The position numbers and the translations under genes are program-made. Of a stretch of 64,000 bases of DNA, positions 1-12,200 are shown piece by piece. Each line of letters begins with the position of its first letter. Position 1 is the stretch's first letter. This DNA is from Certhia americana. Taxonomy: Eukaryota; Chordata; Aves; Passeriformes; Certhiidae. The notes beneath the pieces are model-generated. The model was not told where the DNA came from. It saw only the letters and a program-made list of their open reading frames with translations, and made no database searches. The DNA is taken from NCBI GenBank assembly GCA_018697195.1, contig JAGMWU010000028.1, positions 5,987,036 to 6,051,035 of the forward strand. Reading direction: 5' to 3'.

Positions 1-189
1 GTTAATCATCCTTAGTGTTAAAAAAAGCCCGCTTATATTTCCCATTTGAATTTTCTTTGGCTTTGACTTCAGACATTTGTTCTTATTATTGTTTCCTCTG
101 CTAAATCACAGAACCATTTTAGTACCCAGTTTCTAACCAGGAAGAATCCTATACATTACACTGCACTCATCCCCTTGATTTTATTTAAA

Positions 190-460
190 TAAGCTAAACA
201 CATTGAGTTCTCTAAGTCTTCATCCTATTTTTCTTCCAACCCTTGGATCATTTTATTGCTCTTCTCTGCACCCATTTCAGTTCATTGACAACCAGTTACC
301 ACTGGGTATCAGCACCACCACCAGATCCTGACAGATCTGACTTCACCAGTGTTTAATGCAGATGTTGATACAATTTCCCTTTCCTTGCCCCTATAGACAA
401 ACACCTTGATTAAAGCAGTATTTAGGCACTAGCTCGACCTGCTTCCCTTCTGTGTAAGAC
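190..460 (-). repeat. Degenerate CR1-like LINE fragment
   Basis: Phrases such as ggatcattttattgctcttc, followed by a tctgcacccatttcagtt-like stretch, match the antisense of the old CR1/L3 3' region. It is heavily diverged and its ends are uncertain. Confidence 0.35.
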
Positions 461-3338
461 AAATGTGCAGTCCCCTTGAAAGTAGCATTGCCAGAGTTGA
501 AGCTACTGTCTGTGTCAGTCTGTCTCTCAGACTGTTCTCCAAGACCTTTGAATTCACTGAAAAACTAAATGGAAAAGGAAGTCAAATGAAAACTGAACGA
601 ATTTGACTAAGGGTGCTGCATGAATGATGGGAGGAAATCACATTTATTCCCAATTCCTGATAAGAAATTGTTGGCAACAAGAGAAAATCTTCTTTTTAGA
701 ATCTGTTGCACATTTCTTATTGTGAGTCAGAATGAATCTTGTAGGGTTTGATTTTCTTCTGCTTTGTTTCTAAATTCTCACCACCTGAGGCACCAGCCAG
801 GCTGCAGTCTCTCTCTCCAGCCTGCATGGGATTCTGCAGCCACTGTCATTTATGTTGGTTTCAGCAGGACACAGCAAGGGCTCGCCTGGCAGCAGAGGAG
901 CTCCCTTGTCCCATGACAGGTGGGAACCCTTGTGCTGCTGCAGGAGGTCCTGGGTGGTCCCACCCTGCCAGGGTTCAGTGTGACAATTGCTGTTGCTGTT
1001 TTCTGGGGGAAGTGTATGGCTGAGAACAGCCTGCAGGCCAGCCCCCTAAACAGCCATGGCTGTCCTTATCCTGGGTACAGCTTCTTTCATGGTGATTGCC
1101 CAAACCCATCCTCACTCCATGGCACTGACCTGCATAGGAAGAGACCCAGATCCTAAAGCCCATTGCCCTTACCAAGGAGACTGGTGGGTTCTAACTCCAA
1201 CGGCAAAGGCTTAAAGACTTCCCATGTTTTTGCATTGTAGATGTTGTTTATAGCCCAGAATCAAGTACCTTGAGCTGCTATCAAACCAGCTGAGCTGTAA
1301 TTTACAGGGCAGAATATAACGTTGTGTGGGCTGAGCTCAAATTGACGAGCACTGGAGATGTTGCAATTCCACTTGTTAAAATTTGTTTACCGGGGGGGAC
1401 AAAAAAAGGCAGGATGGAAGACAGGAACGTCTTTTCAAGTGTTTACCTTTTCAGCTCTCTTGTTTCTATTATTGCCATGTGGTTGGGTAACTCTAGAGTT
1501 CAGCTTGGACAGCAAATTTTTTTATAACTCCCTTTTTCTGGTCGCTCATAATTTTCTCACCAACAAAGAACTTCCTTCGGATGATTTTCATTACTCTGCC
1601 TCCAAACAAAGCACTCTAGAGCCAAATATAAACACAGCAGGTGATTGCTTTTCCCTGCTGTTTCCTTGCCTGACTGCAGTGATAGCAGTCAGCATGTCTG
1701 AGCTTGGACAAGGTGTCCACTGACACCATCCTGGCAAAGCTCCAGGGAGCTCACACCTTCCTTGGCATTCAGCATTCCCCTGTCCCCACACTGCCCCCTC
1801 ACAGAGGACAGGGGTTTGGGGCATGGGGTTCTTGTGGTACCTCTTCATGTGGTCCCACAGCAACTCCAGTCCCCAACCCTCTCTTTTCCAAATGCGGTAT
1901 CCAGTGCCAAAGGAACTCAAAGAAGTTGGCACCACCAACTGAGGAGAAGGCAGCATGACTAGAAGCTGCTAACATTTGATGGAGGAAACCATCTGGGCAC
2001 AAACTTCTTTTCTTTTGACAAAGAGAAATTTCTCCCATAAGATTTTCATTTTGATCTCAGGCTTCTTTACTCCTCTAAAAGTTTTCAACAATCCAAGTTT
2101 TCTTGCAGGCAACATCCTTTTCTTTTTTCCCATTTGCTCAAAGGAGCAAACATATTTTATCAGATATCTTTCCCTTCCCTTTCCTCTGAAATGTTTGTAT
2201 ATTCTTATCCCAATGACAAACATCCGTCTCAGGCTGGTTTCTGTTTTGCAGGCCCCTACCAAACTGCCCTAAAGCCTGACTGTTCTTCCACTCCCAGCTT
2301 CCTCCTGTTTTACCCTAGAATATTTGGCAGTGGGAGCTGCCTGTGCTCAGCCAAACAGCTCACACTTGAATCCAGGTGGAGTGAAAGATTTTTCAAGCTG
2401 AGACACATTTAGATCAAGCAGCAAATAATGAAAAAAAACATTGATCCACCTGCCAGGATGGAGCCTCCCCCAGGCTCTTGGAATGAGGCAGCAGCATTGG
2501 ACAAAGGCTGGTGCATCCCTTGCTAGTGCTGTCATGGGCATGGGACAAAATGACCCCCAACGGGAGCAGTTTGTCAGCAATTCACCACATGGACTTGGCA
2601 TTTAAAGAGAAACTGAACTGACGGGGACACCTGCCCTGAGAGACCTGCCCCTCCTTGGTGGGCATTTATCACATAGACCGTGCCAGTGCAAGCATGGGCA
2701 TCACTAAGAGGGTAAAGTGCAGGCTGGTAAAAGGGCAGACTGGGCAGCAGTGGGTTGTCTTCTCCTGGTTTTCAGCAGACTTTTCTCAGACTTCTCACAA
2801 GAGCTCTCTCTGTGGACTCAGAGGTGCCTTTGAGTGGGATTTCAGAGGGAGATGTACAATTAGCAACAAGCTCACAGCTGTAAAGGAAGTGACAAGGAAG
2901 AAGCACTGAGATGTGCATGCATACACAAGAGTCTCTGATAAACTAAGATGAGGAATCCATGGATTAAGGCCTTGGGTTTGTCAAGAGACTGAGACAGGGA
3001 GTGAGGGATCCATGGAAACACAGAATCCAGAACTCCAGAAACTCATCACCTACAGAGCTTCCAAGGCAGAATTACCCCAGGTGGCTTTGCAGGGGCCCCC
3101 AGCATATGGCTCACCAGTGCCAACATTAAGACTGGGAGCTCCCAAGCCTGTAAGCACTAGATGTTCGTGGCATGTAGCAGCAGGATGAAGGGGAACAGGA
3201 AAAAACTGTTCCTATGGTGCAGAGAATGTGCATCAGCCTGTGGCATGGCCCCAGCACTTCAGCCAGGCACTCTGAAGCACTGAACTGAACACAACTCTCA
3301 TTGCAATCAAACTGGAGCTGGTCCAGGAACTGGCTGTG

Positions 3339-3376
3339 TTTTCTTTTTTCTTTTCTTTTTTTTTTTTTTTTTTTTC
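3339..3376. repeat. T-rich homopolymer tract
   Basis: T-rich stretch ending in an uninterrupted run of 20 T (3356-3375). Confidence 0.9.
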
Positions 3377-4039
3377 TGCATGTAAAGATAATAAACTGTG
3401 ACTAACAGGATGATTTTGCACTCAAAGTCTTCTTGCTGCTACTAAGGCTCCAAGGAGTCCAAATATGATTGAGTCCAAGTATGACTGCATCCTTAGATAG
3501 CCCATGAGCAGCTGGTGAAGCCACACAGTGGCCTGAGCTCAGGCTAAGGTGAGCTCTAGGGTGTTTCTTGAAGCTTCTTGCTTAAGTGTATTCATCCACA
3601 GCCACCTGGCAGCTGTGAAGGTGGAGATCTCAGGAAAACTCCTACATTAGCTTGGAATTCCTGAGAGGAATGGGAGCTCTGAAGCTCTCTGCAAGCACTA
3701 CTGCACCCAGCATGTCTCATGGGGTAAGAGCATGTAACCCTGTAAGTGCCCTTGGCATCCCAGCCCAGGCTGTGCTCAGCTTACAGAATGTTCTGGATCA
3801 CAGCTCAGACCAAAGTGATGGCTTAAGTTTCAGCTTTTATATTTTTTAGATTTTGTGCTGTTTTGGTGGGTAGTTTTAGGTTTCATATTAAATGCCACTA
3901 CGCTCTCTTCACAGAGTAGACAGACAAAACAATTCCTTCTCTAGTTTGATTCCAAGGACAACTTTCAGGCCCAAGAACAAAACCAAAGGTGAAGTGAGAA
4001 GAAAAAACAAGGAGGATGGAGCTTCATAACCAGAAGCTA

Positions 4040-4236
4040 TGGTTGGACAATTGACTCTAATATGCTGATGGACAATAAAAGTGTGAGACCTTATGACCGG
4101 GCATCCATTTTGTGCCCATTTTGGGTATGGCCCAGCCGGGCTTTTGTGCTGCCCAGGTGTGCCCAGTGAGGCCTTTTAATAAATCCTCACTTTATCCTTT
4201 TGCTCTGTCTAATCTCTATTCCAAGAAGGCATCAAA
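4040..4236 (+). mobile_element. ERV LTR 3' remnant (sense)
   Basis: The segment has the layout of an avian ERV LTR end. A gacaataaaagtgtgagacc block and a duplicated gccca(t/g) region lead to AATAAA at 4178-4183, followed about 50 nt later by a ggcatca terminus. The 5' end is unclear. It stops about 50 nt before LGR6 exon 6. Confidence 0.5.
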
Positions 4237-4286
4237 AGGAAAAGGTCAGCTTGCACTCCCACTGACCACCTCTGTTTTGTCCACAG

Positions 4287-4358
4287 GCACCTGCACAACA
4301 ACCGGATCCAAAGCCTGGGAGCCAATGGTTTTGATGGGCTGCACAGCCTGGAAACCCT
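4287..4358 (+). CDS. LGR6: LGR6 coding exon 6 (one LRR)
   Basis: A 72-nt exon bounded by acceptor ccacag and donor gtgagt. It begins with the third base of a split Leu codon and ends with CT of the next. It encodes [20 protein letters not shown] plus LETL, a standard 24-residue LRR with the Asn-ladder position. It is the first LGR6 exon visible; I found no candidate for the preceding LRR in 1-4286. The number 6 is inferred from human gene structure. Confidence 0.95.
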
Positions 4359-7300
4359 GTGAGTGCCCTGTTTTATTCTCTGTCCTAAGAACATGGGGTG
4401 TGTTCATCCCTCAGCACAGCATTCAGGAAAGGGGGTCAGCCCCACACATGTCACTGGTCCCCATGCACTGAGGGTAGCAGCAGGGCTGGCTCCATGCACC
4501 AGCACAAGTGGATGCCCAGGGCATGATGCTTACTGGGGAGTGAGAGCCTAGGCTTTCCTCCTGTGGCTGTGCAAGCTGCTCTGGCTGTGCTGCTGCTGCA
4601 GGGGCGTCTGTGCATGACAGCAGTGTGGGTGGCAAGGGGTCCCCAGGCCCTGGACACCATTCTAGTCCAGGTGCAATCCCGAGAGCTTGGATGCAATCCC
4701 TACTCAGGGAGTGTGTCTCCTTCCTTAGCACATGGGCATAGTCCTAAAGCCTCCCCAACACCTGACCACCAGAGAGAGGGGCTGGCTTGAGTTTGGGGCC
4801 TGTAAAGTCCTCAGGGGTCTGTGGGGTATCTCTGAGATGATCCCATGTCTGCTGGCATCACCCGCAGCCTGACTTCATTGTGCACCATGTGCTTGGCATG
4901 GCAGGGAATCAATCCAGCAGAAGACTGCAAGGAGGAGGGGAAACAGGAATGAACTCACCTCCAGGACACATCTTCAGGAAGGTAGATTGAGATTGGATAG
5001 TAGGAAGATATTCTTGGCTGCGAGGGTGATGAAGCCCCAGCACAGGGTCCGCAGAGAAACTGTGGCTGCCCCTTACCTGGAAGTGTTCAAGGCTGGTTGG
5101 AGAGGGCTTGGAGCAACCTGGGACAGTGGAAGGTGTCCCTGCCCGCAGCAGGGGGTGGAATGAGATGGGCTTTGAGGTCCTTTCCCAGCCAAACCATTCT
5201 GTGATTCTGTGATTAGCAGCAGGGGGTTCACCCTGAACTCAGGGAGAGTTTCATGCCATAGCCTGGCCACACATTCCCTGTGCTGGGACAGCTGCATGAA
5301 TGGCCTGTGCCTCATGGGCTGTGCATTGGCCCAGGAGGAAACATAAACAAGCAAACAAATAAATTGAGGCTCTGAAAGACTGGAAGAGGTGCTTGATGCC
5401 TTCAATTGTGCAGAAATATGTCCCTTTATGCAGGCTTGGGGTCAGAGTCAGACCCTCGCTTCCTAACAGGAGAACCAGGGGGTCCAGGTCATGGCAGAAG
5501 GAGATGCTGCTTCCCAGCATTCAAGTGCCACTCAAGGAGACAGGGCCCCTCTGTACCCAGCATGGTGCCAACAGCAGCTATCAGGCAAGAGTGGCAGCAG
5601 CAGGCAAACCCTTGGTCCCCAGACACACTCCTCAGGGCAGGACCATGACATGCATTGTCTCTTCCTTGCAGACTGGCAGATCCTGGGACCACCCAGAAGA
5701 GCTCAGCTGGGGAGAGGTTGAACTGTGCCAGGGGTGGGAGGCTGATGGATAGTCTCCTCTGGTGACCTATGGGTCCCAGCTTGGCTTTCTCCCCAGTCAT
5801 TTCTGGTGGTCACAAGCAAATATGTGAGGGCAGAGCTGTGGCACTCAGGCAGCACAAAGGCAGGGAGCTGCAGGAGGAAGCAGAGAACTCACTGATGGGA
5901 GAAAACCTCGTTTGGCCTACAGCTGTAGCAGACATGCAGCAACATCCCAGCCTGCATCTGGGCAACCCTTCTTGGCAGCCAGGGTGGTTAGAGATGCTGC
6001 TGCCCATCCCAAGCAGGATGGATGCAGAGGAAAAATGGGCCCCTTGTTTGCTGTGGGAAAGACTAAAGGGTTTCATAGCCCTGGGAGATAATTCTGTTTC
6101 CACAGCCATTTGTGCTGAATGCTCATCTTCTCTCTCTTCCACTCTGCTCCCACTCTCACACTTTCTTTGCCTTCTGCTGCTCATCCGAGGTGCCACCCAG
6201 CACTTGGGGAGCTCCATGTCCCCTGCTCCTGCTCCCAGTGCCTGCAGGGACAGGACTGTGCAGCAATGTGGGGACTCTGGAGCACTGCAGCTCCTGTCTC
6301 TGCTGATGCTGATCAGGCAGCCTGGGAGGATCCAGCCTCCAAGAGTGGTCCTGTTGCAGCAGGGCCCTGCCTGTGTCCAGGCTCTGCAGGATGGACTGGT
6401 GTGAGGCTCCCACAGCCCCACTCTGCACAGCTGCCTTCAGCAAGGACAGTGCTGTGGCAGAGAGCTCCAGACTCTCCATTTGCTACTCCACATCTGGTTG
6501 TTCTGAAGAAGCATCCTCCAGAGCAATGAGAGACCTTCTACTCCTCTTGGCCTGAACATCCACTTCCCACCTTCAGGCCAGCAAGCATTCCCACTCAGTG
6601 GTCCTTGAGGAACACATGCTCCTCAAGTGCAACCACCCCCCGTGTTAATCCTTAGCACCCATCTGTCTGCTGACCAAAGTTGGCCAAGCTCTGGGGAAAA
6701 AAACTGCCAAGCTTTTGGTTGCACTGTCTCAGCCATGCTGCTAGACCTGCATCTACCTACCACCTCTGAGCCCCTGTGCATGCAGAGACGATTACACTCT
6801 CCACATTTACCCTTTAACTCAAATTATGATTACATTCTGTTGACAGCACTTAGCACATTTTCTTGGCTTGTGGAGGCCAAACCATGCTCTCAGTTACCCC
6901 GTGGGCGTTACCTCCTGGAAGGCAGCAGGATGGTAAGGGTTGGTGAAGACAGAAATTTCTCCAGGGTTCCTAAAATGAGTATTTGTGGCCGGATGCTGAT
7001 TATAAACCAGGCACAACAGTTGAAGAACTGTAAAATTTGAGAGGAAAACATTGTTTCAGGTTTTTCAGAAGAGCCTGGGAAGTTTTAGGTGCAAAAACCT
7101 CTGTCTCCCTAAGAGAAATATTTCTTTTCATATTCAGCTAGACAGGAAAACTTCTATTTTTATTAAATGCCAAAACCCTAAGAGAAGCAGCAGGCACTGC
7201 CCTGTGCAGGTCTCAGCAATGTGTGAGCTCCATAAACACAGCCACACTGCTCACCTGCACCAAGTCCTAGCACTTCTGCAAAAACAGATCCTAGTGGAGC

Positions 7301-9183
7301 ATCTTTGTTCTTGGAGAGGGTTTGGCCCTGATATTTCAGGAGGGCAGCAAGTCTAGAAAGAAGTGAAGCCAGATGAATGACTTCACATTTCCTTTGCATT
7401 GACCTGCAGCTCCTGTGCACAAGCCAGCTCTGCCAAGTGCACAACAAGAGCAGATCTGTTTTCTCCATACTGATGGGGGGACAGGAAGATGTGCAGCACC
7501 CACCAGGTCTCAACGAGTCAAACATCAGCATGAAGCTGGAGACAGCAGTTCCAAGAAAATTTTCTCTGTCAAGGCAAGACCTGGATGCTCCCCAGCCCCC
7601 CCACCCCAGCCTTCTCTTCCTGGGAAGGAAAGCTGGCAGGTAGGCTGGAAGCAAGTCAGAGCAGCCTGGGCCAGATTCCCAAAGGGGTTTCAAAACAGCC
7701 CTGTAAACCAGTGAGATTCCCTCTCCAGTTCCCATTAGCCTGAGAAATGACACAGAAAAACCCTGCAGGGCTGTGGGAAGAAGCTCCAAGCTGAGCCATG
7801 AAAACAGGGATTAGATGGTCAGAGTGGGAGAAGCTTGGCAATTTTTAGCCCTTTCCCAAAGCCATGGAGTAAATAAGAGCATAAATATCTTGATGTGACA
7901 TGTTCTTCCTGTAGCCCCTTTGGGTTATGGCCTTGATCCTCTACACAAGGTGTAAGGTCGGGGGATGCCCATGGGAAATACAGGGAGGAGCCAGTACTGC
8001 CCTGCTGGGCATGGAGACCATAAATACCAAGGAAAGGACATCCATCACCCATTTGCATGGGCAGAGGGGAAGACCTGTGGCCAAGGGGAACGTTTGGATC
8101 ATGGCAAATGGCCTGGCACAGAGGGGTGAGGGTATCCCAAGATGGTGAGGAACAGGGAGGTGAAATGAAAGAGTCAAGAGAAGCATCATCTTTTGCAAGA
8201 AGTAGGTGCAAGGCATGCCAAGAGCTGAGACTGCAGACACACTGCTCTTTGCATTGTTTCCCTGTTCCAGATTTGCCTTGTCAGACCTGCCCCATGATGT
8301 ATCATCCTTTGGGATGAGTAACACCTCTGGTAAAACATCTGGCAGTGTAACCTGCTTCTGCCATTTGGACAGAAAGTTCTTGACTTCTACATTTTCTGAT
8401 TTTCTTAGACTTAATGTCTCAGTCTTTTACAAAGCAGCAAGAAGGGCAAGGGGTTTACACATCTTCTAGTCGGAGGTGTCCCTGCCCATGGCAGGGGTTT
8501 GAAATTAGATGGTCTTTAATGTCCCTCCCAACCCAAACCATCCCATGAGTCTGTGATGAGACTTGTGTATCTTAAGCCTGGTGAGTAGGAGTGCTGATGG
8601 GAGGAACAGTTCAGCTGCAGCCAAGAGCATCACTGCAATGACAGATACTGATTCTTGGGAACACTCACACCTTGTGCTCAGGGCTGGGGGGAAAGTGCTG
8701 GGGAGAGCATGGCTGTGGTTTCAGAGGAGCAGCAAGGGAAAGCTGCCATCCAAAGGCCTGCGTGGTGCTAATGCAGGGCCCAGGCTCCCCACTGCTGTAT
8801 GAGGAAAGGGTTTCTCATGAGGGGATCCCTGTGACATGAGTTTCCACAGGGAGGCTGGTCTCATGCCCAGGATTCCTCCTTACTACCTGCACCTGGAAAA
8901 ATGAGAAGTGTCCTAAGGGCCCTGAGCTTTGCTATCAGTCTGAACACAGTCTAAAGGCTGATGAACAATTGCCTCATACCTCGTAGTGCTCAACTTCAGC
9001 CTCATTAGGTAGATTGTGATAACACTGAATTTATCTCTCTGTGTCCCTGAAATAAGAATATTTCATGGATCACAGCTGAAGGGGAATGAGTGAAGCCCCC
9101 CACATGACCAAGCTCCAGGTCACTGCTCTGTGCAGAGGGATGGAAAGGGAAGCTGACCTTAACCTGTGTAACTGTAGGTGTTT

Positions 9184-9233
<50 letters not shown>

Positions 9234-12200
9234 CTCAGAGATAGCCATAGGGAAGGCATGTAATTATGGCAGCTGAATCTCAGAGCTGGCCCCAAAATCT
9301 ATCTCCAAACACCAGCACACAGCATTTAGCATTCCCACCTTTCTTGCTATTAGGCAGGCCTCAGCCCTCAGTGTCCCCATGGCAGAGCAGAGCAGACCCC
9401 AGAGAGGAGAGTGCAGCTAAAAGGGGACAGAGCCTCCTCATGGATCTTCCCAAATCGGTTCTCTTTAAAGAACTCTACTTTAAAGAAACGGGGAAAGCAT
9501 TTTTTCTCCCACCCAATTGTTTTGTCCAGGCAGGGAGAGGTGTGGTGGCCCTGGGGGCTGACTGTCACACACACACAGAGAACAGGAAGCCCAATGAGGA
9601 GTCCCTGGGGCCTCAGGTGTGAGCAGGTGGGCAGCAGCAGTGGCTCTGGCAGGTCTGTGCTCTCAGGTGTGGCTCAGGTGAGCTGGCAATGCCAAGCTGC
9701 ACCCTGGTAAGGGATGTGCAGGGTTCCCCCCCACAAAAGCCACCTCATTCCCCAACAGCAGCTCAGGGCTCAGTCTGGAGCTGCTGAGGCAAAGGGAAAA
9801 TGCAAAAGGAAGAGCTGTGGCTCTGCCAGCCGTGGACACAGCCGAGTCTCACGGAGAAAGGACCGAGGGCAGGGCCCAGGGCTCCTCCTGCCTTGGCACA
9901 CTCACACAGACAGACCCTGGTGCTGGCAGACAGCAGAAGTGTGTCCTGGCAGTGTCCTGCCTTCCCAGCCCCCGCGGGGCCAAGGTGGCTCCCGGGGCAC
10001 AGGCAGGGTTGGGAAATGAATAGCTGCTCCCTAGGACCTAGGCTCCCTAGACCATTCTGCTCCTCAGAATACTGGAGGCCTCCAGGCTGCAGCCAAAATA
10101 GCAACAATCTGCCCCAGAAGTGCTGCTCCTTTGGGAAATCTCCAGCCTGTCTCTGACACGGACGTGTTCAGAGAGGCCACGCAGCCCTCGCCCATCCCCT
10201 CCACCTGAGATGACCCCGCTGTTTCCTATCTCTCTGGGTTCTTCCTCCCCATCCACACCCCTGCCAGCTTCTCCGCCCATCAGACAAAGGAGATAAATCA
10301 CTTGGAAAGAGCAAATCTCCATTCATTTAAAAGCCTTTTAATTTCTTTTTAAAAAATAGCACTAATAAATTAGAAACGTCTCCCAGAAGGGCTGAATCCA
10401 AAACCCTCTGGCTCCAGGCACTTTATCTGCCTAACCTTGCCTCACAGGAAATGCCCTTACCACAGCACCCGTCCCATTATCTGGGTAATTAGTCGAGTCT
10501 GTAAATGCAGAGCAGAGCTGGAACCTACCAGCTCCTCTGGAGAGTTGGATTTTCTATGGGAGAAAAGAAAAAAAAAAAAAAAAAAAAACAGTAAGAAAAT
10601 TAATATAAAGTGCATCTTGGACAATGAAGGCAGGAAGAAGGAAATGGGAAATATCTCCAGTACAGCTCATACAAGGGTTGTTTAACACTTTGAGGGCCGG
10701 ACAAGCTTTGTTGTTCTCCCAGAAAACTGTCTGCCAAATGCTACCTTGTTCCTCAAGTGGGTTTCTCTCCATCAGCATGTTCAATTTGAAGCTTTTTGTG
10801 CAGTCTCTTGATGTTAATCTCAAATCTTTGCAATTCCCAAAGCAGCTGATGGATTTGACCCCTCAAGGACACTCTGTTTGCTGCAATGAGATGCTCTGGT
10901 ACTTCCTCAGCATCCTGATGCTCCAGCCCTGCAGTGTCAGCATGGGGCCCCAAGCAGCTCATCAGAGCTTGTGTGATCCCAACCTGCCCTGCCAGAAGGT
11001 GGAAGGGACTTCAGGAGAGGCTCAGGTACCCAGATTGAGGAGACAGAGAAAGGAAGGGGACATGTGGCTTTTTGAAAAGAGGGCCACAGTGCAGGGCTCT
11101 AGTTGCATGGGTCCCTGTGTCTGGTCCAAGAACAGAGATAAAAAATCCACTGCTCTGATCAGTGTGTAAGTGGAAAGTGACTTTTCCAAACAGAGAAAGT
11201 CACCTGTAAAACTGAACTGGCAAACACACCTGGCACTGACTGGGTTGTCTCCTTGGGCCCTGGCAGTGTCCTGCCTTCCCAGCCCCCGCGGGGCCAAGGT
11301 GGCTCCCGGGGCACAGGCAGGGTTGGGAAATGAATAGCTGCTCCCTAGGACCTAGGCTCCCAAGCTGCAGTTTGCTGCAGCTTCTCCCCCTAAGGCAGGA
11401 GCCTGGAGTACCAGGAATGTACCCTCCCTGATGCAACTCAGCTCTGAACCAGTTGGTACCTTGTAGCCTGAGCTTTGGCAGAACACAAGACCAGTCAGAC
11501 ATGATATTTTACAGATTTATAAAGGAAACAGAGAGAAAGTGAAGGTAATTCAGGTGAAAAGATAGTTTTGGAGGCACTGCACTTTTCCATGGCTTGTCTG
11601 TAAGACTCATCTCTGTCACAGGACTCTGCCTGTTCCCCTTTTGCCCACCAAATCCTCACACCCCCTCTTACACCTGGCCAGCTCTCCAGCCTGGCTCCCC
11701 CTGCCACTGATCTTGCAGCCTTGGAGCCACTGATCTTGCAATGAACAACAGCACTGGGGCTCTCTAAGCTGCAGCCTCTGAGTCTGCAGACACACTGTGA
11801 CCCATCAGAGGTGCTCAGCTCCTCTGGCTCTTTGGGCTTACTTTTGCCCAAAGCCTTTCCCTGTTCCCAGACCCTTTCCTGGAGCAGCTGTCTGTGCCAC
11901 TTCCTCCTGAGGTGTGTGAGTGTGAAGTGATGCCTGTGCAAAGGAGAAACCCTTCCAGGCAGCAGAACAGCAGCAGAGGCAGCTGGGGGCACGTTTTCAC
12001 CATGGATGTGCTGATGCACAGCTCTGCCTCCACCCCATGCTCCCTCCTGCCAGCAGCAGAGCTCCAGGGGCTGATCCCCAGCCATTTGTGCACCCTGGGA
12101 AGCAGGTAGAAATCCCCAGCTTCTTTCCTGCAGCTGGGGAATGCTCTGCTGTAGACAAGGCTTCCCTGAGCTTTGCCTTCCTCTCCAGCCTAGCAAAGAG

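Larger units (their letters stand above)
1..4286 (+). other. LGR6 intron 5 (3' part)
   Basis: There is no recognisable exon here. I looked for the LRR expected to precede exon 6 and did not find it. The stretch holds a degenerate CR1-like piece (about 190-460), a T-rich run (3339-3376) and an LTR remnant (about 4040-4236). The open frames are short and overlap on both strands, as expected by chance. Confidence 0.7.

Noticed and set aside
5769..6421. Overlapping 211- and 203-codon frames on opposite strands
   Set aside because: Both strands are open over the same DNA with no protein-like pattern. This is typical of stop-poor intronic sequence.
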